Shown here in pieces: positions 39,641 through 51,862 of a DNA stretch of 64,000 nt (positions are counted from its first letter, which is position 1; each line of letters starts with the position of its first letter). The stretch is from Ptiloglossa arizonensis (lineage: Eukaryota > Arthropoda > Insecta > Hymenoptera > Colletidae). The notes beneath the pieces are model-generated. The model was not told where the DNA came from and searched no databases. It saw nothing but the letters and a program-made list of their open reading frames with translations. Both the position numbers and the translations under genes were made by a program. The DNA is taken from positions 186,001-250,000 of the forward strand of contig NW_027479058.1 of NCBI RefSeq assembly GCF_051014685.1, read 5' to 3'.

Positions 39641-39869
39641 ATGTAAGAAACGCTTGAGAAACACAAAATTTTCGCGGTTCTGATGCTCGAAACGAATAAC
39701 AAGAACGGCCTAGGGGAAAAGTACGCATAGTGTTGTAATCGGGCGAGTTTCTACTTTGAGATGCAACAGAAATTTTGCGGATTGGTCAATCCGTTCGCGA
39801 GATATGGCAGTTTGGAAGTAAGAAACGCTTGAGAAACTCAAAATTTTCGCAGTTCTGATGCTCGACAAG

Positions 39870-41995
39870 CATAACTAGAACGGCCTAGGGGAAAAGTACG
39901 CATACCGTTGTAATCGGGCGACTTTCTACTTTCAGATGCAACAGAAACTTTGAGGATTGGTCAATCCGTTCGCGAGATATGGCAGTTTGGATGTAAGAAA
40001 CGCTTGAGAAACTCAAAATTTTCGCAGTTCTGATGCTCGAAACGAATAACTAGAACGGCCTAGGGGAAAAGTACGCATAGTGTTGTAATCGGGCGAGTTT
40101 CTACTTTGAGATGCAACAGAAATTTTGCGGATTGGTCAATCCGTTCGCGAGATATGGCAGTTTGGAAGTAAGAAACGCTTGAGAAACTCAAAATTTTCGC
40201 AGTTCTGATGCTCGAAACGAATAACTAGAACGGCCTAGGGGAAAAGTACGCATAGTGTTGTAATCGGGCGAGTTTCTACTTTGAGATGCAACAGAAATTT
40301 TGCGGATTGGTCAATCCGTTCGCGAGATATGGCAGTTTGGATGTAAGAAACGCTCGAGAAACTCAAAATTTTCGCAGTTCTGATGCTCGAAACGAATAAC
40401 TAGAACGGCCTAGGGGAAAAGTACGCACACCGTTGTAATCGGGCGAGTTTCTACTTTCAGATGCAAGAGAAATTTTGCGTATTGGTCAATCCGTTCGCGA
40501 GATATGGCAGTTTGGAGGTAAGCAACGCTTGAGAAACTCAAAATTTTCGCAGTTCTGATGCTCGAAACGAATAACTAGAACGGGCTAGGGGAAAAGTACG
40601 CATACCGTTGTAATCGGGCGAGTTTCTACTTTCAGATGCAACAGAAATTTTGCGAATTGGTCAATCCGTTCGCGAGATATGGCAGTTTGGAGGTACGAAA
40701 CGCTTGAGAAACTCAAAATTTTCGCAGTTCTGATGCTCGAAACGAATAACTAGAACGGCCTAGGGGAAAAGTACGCATAGTGTTGTAATCGGGCGAGTTT
40801 CTACTTTGAGATGCAACAGAAATTTTGCGGATTGGTCAATCCGTTCGCGAGATATGGCAGTTTGGAAGTAAGAAACGCTTGAGAAACTCAAAGTTTTCGC
40901 AGTTCTGATGCTCGAAACGAATAACTAGAACGGCCTAGGGGAAAAGTACGCATAGTGTTGTAATCGGGCGAGTTTCTACTTTGAGATGCAACAGAAATTT
41001 TGCGGATTGGTCAATCCGTTCGCGAGATATGGCAGTTTGGATGTAAGAAACGCTTGAGAAACACAAAATTTTCGCGGTTCTGATGCTCGAAACGAATAAC
41101 AAGAACGGCCTAGGGGAAAAGTACGCACACCGTTGTAATCGGGCGAGTTTCTACTTTCAGATGCAACAGAAATTTTGCGGATTGGTCATTCCGTTCGCGA
41201 GATATGGCAGTTTGGAGGCAAGAAACGCTTGATAAACTCAAAATTTTCGCAGTTCTGATGCTCGACAAGCATAACTAGAACGGCCTAGGGGAAAAGTACG
41301 CACACCGTTGTAATCGGGCGAGTTTCTACTTTCAGATGCAACAGAAATTTTGCGGATTGGTCAATCCGTTCGCGAGATATGGCAGTTTGGAGGTAAGCAA
41401 CGCTTGAGAAACTCAAAATTTTCGCAGTTCTGTTGCTCGAAACGAATAACTAGAACGGGCTAGGGGAAAAGTACGCATACATTTGTAATCGGGCGAATTT
41501 CTACTTTCAGATGCAACAGAAATTTTGCGGATTGGTCAATCCGTTCGCGAGATATGGCAGTTTGGATGTAAGAAACGCTCGAGAAACTCAAAATTTTCGA
41601 AGATCTGATGCTCGAAACGAATAACTAGAACGGCCTAGGGGAAAAGTACGCACACCGTTGTAATCGGGCGAGTTTCTACTTTCAGATGCAACAGAAATTT
41701 TGCGAATTGGTCAATCCGTTCGCGAGATATGGCAGTTTGGAGGTAAGAAACGCTTGAGAAACTCAAAATTTTCGCAGTTCTGATGCTCGACAAGCATAAC
41801 TAGAACGGCCTAGGGGAAAAGTACGCACACCGTTGTAATCGGGCGAGTTTCTACTTTCAGATGCAACAGAAATTTTGCGGATTGGTAATTCCGTTCGCGA
41901 GATATGGCAGTTTGGAGGTAAGAAACGCTAGAGAAACTCAAAATTTTCGCAGTTCTGATGCTCGAAACGAATAACTAGAACGGCCTAGGGGAAAA
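39870..41995 (+). repeat. 12-monomer duplication, copy 1 (offset 5600 bp)
   Basis: Matches 45470-47595 at exactly 32 monomers. Markers are CGACTTTCTAC with AACTTTGAGG (39920 and 45520), GATGCAAGAGAAATTTTGCG, TTTTCGAAGATCTG (41595 and 47195), GGTAATTCCG (41885 and 47485) and CGCTAGAG. Confidence 0.85.
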
Positions 41996-42749
41996 GTACG
42001 CACACCGTTGTAGTCGGGCTAGTTTCTACTTTCAGATGCAACAGAAATTTTGCGGATTGGTCAATCCGTTCGCGAGATATGGCAGTTTGGAGGTAAGAAA
42101 CGCTTGAGAAACTCAAAATTTTCGCAGTTCTGTTGCTCGAAACGAATAACTAGAACGGGCTAGGGGAAAAGTACGCATACAGTTGTAATCGGGCGAATTT
42201 CTACTTTCAGATGCAACAGAAATTTTGCGGATTGGTCAATCCGTTCGCGAGATATGGCAGTTTGGAGGTAAGCAACGCTTGAGAAACTCAAAATTTTCGC
42301 AGTTCTGATGCTCGAAACGAATAACTAGAACGGGCTAGGGGAAAAGTACGCATACCGTTGTAATCGGGCGAGTTTCTACTTTCAGATGCAACAGAAATTT
42401 TGCGGATTGGTCAATCCGTTCGCGAGATATGGCAGTTTGGAGATAAGCAACGCTTGAAAAACTCAAAATTTTCGCAGTTCTGTTGCTCGAAACGAATAAC
42501 TAGAACGGGCTAGGGGAAAAGTACGCACACCGTTGTAATCGGGCGAGTTTCTACTTTCAGATGCAACAGAAATTTTGCGGATTGGTCAATCCGTTCGCGA
42601 GATATGGCAGTTTGGAGATAAGCAACGCTTGAAAAACTCAAAATTTTCGCAGTTCTGATGCTCGAAACGAATAACTAGAACGGCCTAGGGGAAAAGTACG
42701 CATAGTGTTGTAATCGGGCGAGTTTCTACTTTCAGATGCAAAAGAAATT

Positions 42750-44278
42750 TTGCGGATTGGTCAATCCGTTCGCGAGATATGGCAGTTTGGAGGTAAGAAA
42801 CGCTTGAGAAACTCAAAATTTTCGCAGTTCTGATGCTCGAAACGAATAACTAGAACGGCCTAGGGGAAAAGTACGCACAGTGTTGTAATCGGGCGAGTTT
42901 CTACTTTGAGATGCAACAGAAATTTTGCGGATTGGTCAATCCGTTCGCGAGATATGGCAGTTTGGAAGTAAGAAACGCTTGAGAAACTCAAAATTTTCGC
43001 AGTTCTGATGCTCGAAACGAATAACTAGAACGGCCTAGGGGAAAAGTACGCACACCGTTGTAATCGGGCGAGTTTCTACTTTCAGATGCAACAGAAATTT
43101 TGCGGATTGGTCAATCCGTTCGCGAGATATGGCAGTTTGGAGGTAAGCAACGCTTGAAAAACTCAAAATTTTCGCAGTTCTGTTGCTCGAAACGAATAAC
43201 TAGAACGGGCTAGGGGAAAAGTACGCATACCGTTGTTATTGGGCGAGTTTCTACTTTCAGATGCAACAGAAATTTTGCGGATTGGTCAATCCGTTCGCGA
43301 GATATGGCAGTTTGGATGTAAGAAACGCTTGAGAAACTCAAAATTTTCGCAGTTCTGATGCTCGAAACGAATAACTAGAACGGCCTAGGGGAAAAGTACG
43401 CATACCGTTGTAATCGGGAGAGTTTCTGCTTTCAGATGCAACAGAAATTTTGCGGATTGGTCAATCCGTTCGCGAGATGTGGCAGTTTGGATGTAAGAAA
43501 CGCTTGAGAAACACAAAATTTTCGCGGTTCTGATGCTCGAAACGAATAACAAGAACGGCCTAGGGGAAAAGTACGCACACCGTTGTAATCGGGCGAGTTT
43601 CTACTTTCAGATGCAACAGAAATTTTGCGGATTGGTCATTCCGTTCGCGAGATATGGCAGTTTGGAGGTAAGAAACGCTTGAGAAACTCAAAATTTTCGC
43701 AGTTCTGATGCTCGACAAGCATAACTAGAACGGCCTAGGGGAAAAGTACGCACACCGTTGTAATCGGGCGAGTTTCTACTTTCAGATGCAACAGAAATTT
43801 TGCGGATTGGTCAATCCGTTCGCGAGATATGGCAGTTTGGAAGTAAGAAACGCTTGAGAAACTCAAAATTTTCGCAGTTCTGATGCTCGAAACGAATAAC
43901 TAGAACGGCCTAGGGGAAAAGTACGCACACCGTTGTAATCGGGCGAGTTTCTACTTTCAGATGCAACAGAAATTTTGCGGATTGGTCAATCCGTTCGCGA
44001 GATATGGCAGTTTGGAGATAAGCAACGCTTGAAAAACTCAAAATTTTCGCAGTTCTGTTGCTCGAAACGAATAACTAGAACGGGCTAGGGGAAAAGTACG
44101 CATACCGTTGTAATCGGGCGAGCTTCTACTTTCAGATGCAACAGAAATTTTGCGGATTGGTCAATCCGTTCGCGAGATATGGCAGTTTGGAGGTAAGAAA
44201 CGCTTGAGAAACTCAAAATTTTCGCAGTTCTGATGCTCGAAACGAATAACTAGAACGGCCTAGGGGAAAAGTACGCAT
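42750..44278 (+). repeat. TTATTGGG-bearing block, copy 1 of 4
   Basis: Ordered markers CACAGTGTTG with TTTGAG, then CGTTGTTATTGGGC (43231), then GGGAGAGTTTCTGC (43417), then GAGATGTGG with GAGAAACACAAAA. This matches 47650-49178 at 4900 bp (28 monomers). Confidence 0.85.
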
Positions 44279-45240
44279 ACCGTTGTAATCGGGCGACTTT
44301 CTACTTTCAGATGCAACAGAAACTTTGAGGATTGGTCAATCCGTTCGCGAGATATGGCAGTTTGGATGTAAGAAACGCTTGAGAAACTCAAAATTTTCGC
44401 AGTTCTGATGCTCGAAACGAATAACTAGAACGGCCTAGGGGAAAAGTACGCATAGTGTTGTAATCGGGCGAGTTTCTACTTTGAGATGCAACAGAAATTT
44501 TGCGGATTGGTCAATCCGTTCGCGAGATATGGCAGTTTGGAAGTAAGAAACGCTTGAGAAACTCAAAATTTTCGCAGTTCTGATGCTCGAAACGAATAAC
44601 TAGAACGGCCTAGGGGAAAAGTACGCATAGTGTTGTAATCGGGCGAGTTTCTACTTTGAGATGCAACAGAAATTTTGCGGATTGGTCAATCCGTTCGCGA
44701 GATATGGCAGTTTGGATGTAAGAAACGCTCGAGAAACTCAAAATTTTCGCAGTTCTGATGCTCGAAACGAATAACTAGAACGGCCTAGGGGAAAAGTACG
44801 CACACCGTTGTAATCGGGCGAGTTTCTACTTTCAGATGCAAGAGAAATTTTGCGTATTGGTCAATCCGTTCGCGAGATATGGCAGTTTGGAGGTAAGCAA
44901 CGCTTGAGAAACTCAAAATTTTCGCAGTTCTGATGCTCGAAACGAATAACTAGAACGGGCTAGGGGAAAAGTACGCATACCGTTGTAATCGGGCGAGTTT
45001 CTACTTTCAGATGCAACAGAAATTTTGCGAATTGGTCAATCCGTTCGCGAGATATGGCAGTTTGGAGGTACGAAACGCTTGAGAAACTCAAAATTTTCGC
45101 AGTTCTGATGCTCGAAACGAATAACTAGAACGGCCTAGGGGAAAAGTACGCATAGTGTTGTAATCGGGCGAGTTTCTACTTTGAGATGCAACAGAAATTT
45201 TGCGGATTGGTCAATCCGTTCGCGAGATATGGCAGTTTGG
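44016..45240 (+). repeat. Clean tandem 1225-bp (7-monomer) duplication, unit 1
   Basis: Starts at AGATAAGCAACGCTTG and is followed immediately by a second copy starting with the same bases at 45241. It contains CGAGCTTCTAC, CGACTTTCTAC with AACTTTGAGG, two TTTGAGATGC monomers, and GATGCAAGAG with GCGTATTGG, in the same order as unit 2. Confidence 0.88.
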
Positions 45241-46465
45241 AGATAAGCAACGCTTGAAAAACTCAAAATTTTCGCAGTTCTGTTGCTCGAAACGAATAAC
45301 TAGAACGGGCTAGGGGAAAAGTACGCATACCGTTGTAATCGGGCGAGCTTCTACTTTCAGATGCAACAGAAATTTTGCGGATTGGTCAATCCGTTCGCGA
45401 GATATGGCAGTTTGGAGGTAAGAAACGCTTGAGAAACTCAAAATTTTCGCAGTTCTGATGCTCGAAACGAATAACTAGAACGGCCTAGGGGAAAAGTACG
45501 CATACCGTTGTAATCGGGCGACTTTCTACTTTCAGATGCAACAGAAACTTTGAGGATTGGTCAATCCGTTCGCGAGATATGGCAGTTTGGATGTAAGAAA
45601 CGCTTGAGAAACTCAAAATTTTCGCAGTTCTGATGCTCGAAACGAATAACTAGAACGGCCTAGGGGAAAAGTACGCATAGTGTTGTAATCGGGCGAGTTT
45701 CTACTTTGAGATGCAACAGAAATTTTGCGGATTGGTCAATCCGTTCGCGAGATATGGCAGTTTGGAAGTAAGAAACGCTTGAGAAACTCAAAATTTTCGC
45801 AGTTCTGATGCTCGAAACGAATAACTAGAACGGCCTAGGGGAAAAGTACGCATAGTGTTGTAATCGGGCGAGTTTCTACTTTGAGATGCAACAGAAATTT
45901 TGCGGATTGGTCAATCCGTTCGCGAGATATGGCAGTTTGGATGTAAGAAACGCTCGAGAAACTCAAAATTTTCGCAGTTCTGATGCTCGAAACGAATAAC
46001 TAGAACGGCCTAGGGGAAAAGTACGCACACCGTTGTAATCGGGCGAGTTTCTACTTTCAGATGCAAGAGAAATTTTGCGTATTGGTCAATCCGTTCGCGA
46101 GATATGGCAGTTTGGAGGTAAGCAACGCTTGAGAAACTCAAAATTTTCGCAGTTCTGATGCTCGAAACGAATAACTAGAACGGGCTAGGGGAAAAGTACG
46201 CATACCGTTGTAATCGGGCGAGTTTCTACTTTCAGATGCAACAGAAATTTTGCGAATTGGTCAATCCGTTCGCGAGATATGGCAGTTTGGAGGTACGAAA
46301 CGCTTGAGAAACTCAAAATTTTCGCAGTTCTGATGCTCGAAACGAATAACTAGAACGGCCTAGGGGAAAAGTACGCATAGTGTTGTAATCGGGCGAGTTT
46401 CTACTTTGAGATGCAACAGAAATTTTGCGGATTGGTCAATCCGTTCGCGAGATATGGCAGTTTGG
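45241..46465 (+). repeat. Clean tandem 1225-bp (7-monomer) duplication, unit 2
   Basis: Adjacent copy of 44016-45240 with no difference noticed on line-by-line reading of the diagnostic sites. From 46466 the sequence continues as GGAAGTAAG, the state also found in the older 39.9-42.0 kb copy. Unit 2 therefore looks ancestral and unit 1 the added copy. Confidence 0.88.
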
Positions 46466-47595
46466 AAGTAAGAAACGCTTGAGAAACTCAAAGTTTTCGC
46501 AGTTCTGATGCTCGAAACGAATAACTAGAACGGCCTAGGGGAAAAGTACGCATAGTGTTGTAATCGGGCGAGTTTCTACTTTGAGATGCAACAGAAATTT
46601 TGCGGATTGGTCAATCCGTTCGCGAGATATGGCAGTTTGGATGTAAGAAACGCTTGAGAAACACAAAATTTTCGCGGTTCTGATGCTCGAAACGAATAAC
46701 AAGAACGGCCTAGGGGAAAAGTACGCACACCGTTGTAATCGGGCGAGTTTCTACTTTCAGATGCAACAGAAATTTTGCGGATTGGTCATTCCGTTCGCGA
46801 GATATGGCAGTTTGGAGGCAAGAAACGCTTGATAAACTCAAAATTTTCGCAGTTCTGATGCTCGACAAGCATAACTAGAACGGCCTAGGGGAAAAGTACG
46901 CACACCGTTGTAATCGGGCGAGTTTCTACTTTCAGATGCAACAGAAATTTTGCGGATTGGTCAATCCGTTCGCGAGATATGGCAGTTTGGAGGTAAGCAA
47001 CGCTTGAGAAACTCAAAATTTTCGCAGTTCTGTTGCTCGAAACGAATAACTAGAACGGGCTAGGGGAAAAGTACGCATACATTTGTAATCGGGCGAATTT
47101 CTACTTTCAGATGCAACAGAAATTTTGCGGATTGGTCAATCCGTTCGCGAGATATGGCAGTTTGGATGTAAGAAACGCTCGAGAAACTCAAAATTTTCGA
47201 AGATCTGATGCTCGAAACGAATAACTAGAACGGCCTAGGGGAAAAGTACGCACACCGTTGTAATCGGGCGAGTTTCTACTTTCAGATGCAACAGAAATTT
47301 TGCGAATTGGTCAATCCGTTCGCGAGATATGGCAGTTTGGAGGTAAGAAACGCTTGAGAAACTCAAAATTTTCGCAGTTCTGATGCTCGACAAGCATAAC
47401 TAGAACGGCCTAGGGGAAAAGTACGCACACCGTTGTAATCGGGCGAGTTTCTACTTTCAGATGCAACAGAAATTTTGCGGATTGGTAATTCCGTTCGCGA
47501 GATATGGCAGTTTGGAGGTAAGAAACGCTAGAGAAACTCAAAATTTTCGCAGTTCTGATGCTCGAAACGAATAACTAGAACGGCCTAGGGGAAAA
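45470..47595 (+). repeat. 12-monomer duplication, copy 2 (offset 5600 bp)
   Basis: Counterpart of 39870-41995. I saw no differences at the marker sites compared. After 47595 the two diverge: CACAGTG here, CACACCGTTGTAGTCGGGCTAG in copy 1. Confidence 0.85.
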
Positions 47596-47649
47596 GTACG
47601 CACAGTGTTGTAATCGGGCGAGTTTCTACTTTGAGATGCAACAGAAATT

Positions 47650-49178
47650 TTGCGGATTGGTCAATCCGTTCGCGAGATATGGCAGTTTGGAGGTAAGAAA
47701 CGCTTGAGAAACTCAAAATTTTCGCAGTTCTGATGCTCGAAACGAATAACTAGAACGGCCTAGGGGAAAAGTACGCACAGTGTTGTAATCGGGCGAGTTT
47801 CTACTTTGAGATGCAACAGAAATTTTGCGGATTGGTCAATCCGTTCGCGAGATATGGCAGTTTGGAAGTAAGAAACGCTTGAGAAACTCAAAATTTTCGC
47901 AGTTCTGATGCTCGAAACGAATAACTAGAACGGCCTAGGGGAAAAGTACGCACACCGTTGTAATCGGGCGAGTTTCTACTTTCAGATGCAACAGAAATTT
48001 TGCGGATTGGTCAATCCGTTCGCGAGATATGGCAGTTTGGAGGTAAGCAACGCTTGAAAAACTCAAAATTTTCGCAGTTCTGTTGCTCGAAACGAATAAC
48101 TAGAACGGGCTAGGGGAAAAGTACGCATACCGTTGTTATTGGGCGAGTTTCTACTTTCAGATGCAACAGAAATTTTGCGGATTGGTCAATCCGTTCGCGA
48201 GATATGGCAGTTTGGATGTAAGAAACGCTTGAGAAACTCAAAATTTTCGCAGTTCTGATGCTCGAAACGAATAACTAGAACGGCCTAGGGGAAAAGTACG
48301 CATACCGTTGTAATCGGGAGAGTTTCTGCTTTCAGATGCAACAGAAATTTTGCGGATTGGTCAATCCGTTCGCGAGATGTGGCAGTTTGGATGTAAGAAA
48401 CGCTTGAGAAACACAAAATTTTCGCGGTTCTGATGCTCGAAACGAATAACAAGAACGGCCTAGGGGAAAAGTACGCACACCGTTGTAATCGGGCGAGTTT
48501 CTACTTTCAGATGCAACAGAAATTTTGCGGATTGGTCATTCCGTTCGCGAGATATGGCAGTTTGGAGGTAAGAAACGCTTGAGAAACTCAAAATTTTCGC
48601 AGTTCTGATGCTCGACAAGCATAACTAGAACGGCCTAGGGGAAAAGTACGCACACCGTTGTAATCGGGCGAGTTTCTACTTTCAGATGCAACAGAAATTT
48701 TGCGGATTGGTCAATCCGTTCGCGAGATATGGCAGTTTGGAAGTAAGAAACGCTTGAGAAACTCAAAATTTTCGCAGTTCTGATGCTCGAAACGAATAAC
48801 TAGAACGGCCTAGGGGAAAAGTACGCACACCGTTGTAATCGGGCGAGTTTCTACTTTCAGATGCAACAGAAATTTTGCGGATTGGTCAATCCGTTCGCGA
48901 GATATGGCAGTTTGGAGATAAGCAACGCTTGAAAAACTCAAAATTTTCGCAGTTCTGTTGCTCGAAACGAATAACTAGAACGGGCTAGGGGAAAAGTACG
49001 CATACCGTTGTAATCGGGCGAGCTTCTACTTTCAGATGCAACAGAAATTTTGCGGATTGGTCAATCCGTTCGCGAGATATGGCAGTTTGGAGGTAAGAAA
49101 CGCTTGAGAAACTCAAAATTTTCGCAGTTCTGATGCTCGAAACGAATAACTAGAACGGCCTAGGGGAAAAGTACGCAT
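47650..49178 (+). repeat. TTATTGGG-bearing block, copy 2 of 4
   Basis: Same ordered markers, with CGTTGTTATTGGGC at 48131. The next copy of that marker lies 1575 bp (9 monomers) on. Confidence 0.85.
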
Positions 49179-50112
49179 AGTGTTGTAATCGGGCGAGTTT
49201 CTACTTTCAGATGCAAAAGAAATTTTGCGGATTGTTCAATCCGTTCGCGAGATATGGCAGTTTGGAGGTAAGAAACGCTTGAGAAACTCAAAATTTTCGC
49301 AGTTCTGATGCTCGAAACGAATAACTAGAACGGCCTAGGGGAAAAGTACGCACAGTGTTGTAATCGGGCGAGTTTCTACTTTGAGATGCAACAGAAATTT
49401 TGCGGATTGGTCAATCCGTTCGCGAGATATGGCAGTTTGGAAGTAAGAAACGCTTGAGAAACTCAAAATTTTCGCAGTTCTGATGCTCGAAACGAATAAC
49501 TAGAACGGCCTAGGGGAAAAGTACGCACACCGTTGTAATCGGGCGAGTTTCTACTTTCAGATGCAACAGAAATTTTGCGGATTGGTCAATCCGTTCGCGA
49601 GATATGGCAGTTTGGAGGTAAGCAACGCTTGAAAAACTCAAAATTTTCGCAGTTCTGTTGCTCGAAACGAATAACTAGAACGGGCTAGGGGAAAAGTACG
49701 CATACCGTTGTTATTGGGCGAGTTTCTACTTTCAGATGCAACAGAAATTTTGCGGATTGGTCAATCCGTTCGCGAGATATGGCAGTTTGGATGTAAGAAA
49801 CGCTTGAGAAACTCAAAATTTTCGCAGTTCTGATGCTCGAAACGAATAACTAGAACGGCCTAGGGGAAAAGTACGCATACCGTTGTAATCGGGAGAGTTT
49901 CTGCTTTCAGATGCAACAGAAATTTTGCGGATTGGTCAATCCGTTCGCGAGATGTGGCAGTTTGGATGTAAGAAACGCTTGAGAAACACAAAATTTTCGC
50001 GGTTCTGATGCTCGAAACGAATAACAAGAACGGCCTAGGGGAAAAGTACGCACACCGTTGTAATCGGGCGAGTTTCTACTTTCAGATGCAACAGAAATTT
50101 TGCGGATTGGTC
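48825..50112 (+). repeat. TTATTGGG-bearing block, copy 3 of 4 with its upstream monomers
   Basis: Marker at 49706. The stretch matches 50575-51862 at 1750 bp (10 monomers), including GGAGATAAGC, CGAGCTTCTAC and GATGCAAAAGAAA. The match breaks at GGTCAATCC here against GGTCATTCC in the partner. Confidence 0.85.
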
Positions 50113-50574
50113 AATCCGTTCGCGAGATATGGCAGTTTGGAGGTAAGAAACGCTTGAGAAACTCAAAATTTTCGCAGTTCTGTTGCTCGAAACGAATAAC
50201 TAGAACGGGCTAGGGGAAAAGTACGCATACAGTTGTAATCGGGCGAATTTCTACTTTCAGATGCAACAGAAATTTTGCGGATTGGTCAATCCGTTCGCGA
50301 GATATGGCAGTTTGGAGGTAAGCAACGCTTGAGAAACTCAAAATTTTCGCAGTTCTGATGCTCGAAACGAATAACTAGAACGGGCTAGGGGAAAAGTACG
50401 CATACCGTTGTAATCGGGCGAGTTTCTACTTTCAGATGCAAAAGAAATTTTGCGGATTGGTCAATCCGTTCGCGAGATATGGCAGTTTGGAGATAAGCAA
50501 CGCTTGAAGAACTCAAAATTTTCGCAGTTCTGTTGCTCGAAACGAATAACTAGAACGGGCTAGGGGAAAAGTAC

Positions 50575-51862
50575 GCACACCGTTGTAATCGGGCGAGTTT
50601 CTACTTTCAGATGCAACAGAAATTTTGCGGATTGGTCAATCCGTTCGCGAGATATGGCAGTTTGGAGATAAGCAGCGCTTGAAAAACTCAAAATTTTCGC
50701 AGTTCTGTTGCTCGAAACGAATAACTAGAACGGGCTAGGGGAAAAGTACGCATACCGTTGTAATCGGGCGAGCTTCTACTTTCAGATGCAACAGAAATTT
50801 TGCGGATTGGTCAATCCGTTCGCGAGATATGGCAGTTTGGAGGTAAGAAACGCTTGAGAAACTCAAAATTTTCGCAGTTCTGATGCTCGAAACGAATAAC
50901 TAGAACGGCCTAGGGGAAAAGTACGCATAGTGTTCTAATCGGGCGAGTTTCTACTTTCAGATGCAAAAGAAATTTTGCGGATTGGTCAATCCGTTCGCGA
51001 GATATGGCAGTTTGGAGGTAAGAAACGCTTGAGAAACTCAAAATTTTCGCAGTTCTGATGCTCGAAACGAATAACTAGAACGGCCTAGGGGAAAAGTACG
51101 CACAGTGTTGTAATCGGGCGAGTTTCTACTTTGAGATGCAACAGAAATTTTGCGGATTGGTCAATCCGTTCGCGAGATATGGCAGTTTGGAAGTAAGAAA
51201 CGCTTGAGAAACTCAAAATTTTCGCAGTTCTGATGCTCGAAACGAATAACTAGAACGGCCTAGGGGAAAAGTACGCACACCGTTGTAATCGGGCGAGTTT
51301 CTACTTTCAGATGCAACAGAAATTTTGCGGATTGGTCAATCCGTTCGCGAGATATGGCAGTTTGGAGGTAAGCAACGCTTGAAAAACTCAAAATTTTCGC
51401 AGTTCTGTTGCTCGAAACGAATAACTAGAACGGGCTAGGGGAAAAGTACGCATACCGTTGTTATTGGGCGAGTTTCTACTTTCAGATGCAACAGAAATTT
51501 TGCGGATTGGTCAATCCGTTCGCGAGATATGGCAGTTTGGATGTAAGAAACGCTTGAGAAACTCAAAATTTTCGCAGTTCTGATGCTCGAAACGAATAAC
51601 TAGAACGGCCTAGGGGAAAAGTACGCATACCGTTGTAATCGGGAGAGTTTCTGCTTTCAGATGCAACAGAAATTTTGCGGATTGGTCAATCCGTTCGCGA
51701 GATGTGGCAGTTTGGATGTAAGAAACGCTTGAGAAACACAAAATTTTCGCGGTTCTGATGCTCGAAACGAATAACAAGAACGGCCTAGGGGAAAAGTACG
51801 CACACCGTTGTAATCGGGCGAGTTTCTACTTTCAGATGCAACAGAAATTTTGCGGATTGGTC
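50575..51862 (+). repeat. TTATTGGG-bearing block, copy 4 of 4
   Basis: Marker at 51456. Private changes include AGCAGCGCTTG (about 50671) and TGTTCTAATCGGG (about 50934). Confidence 0.85.
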
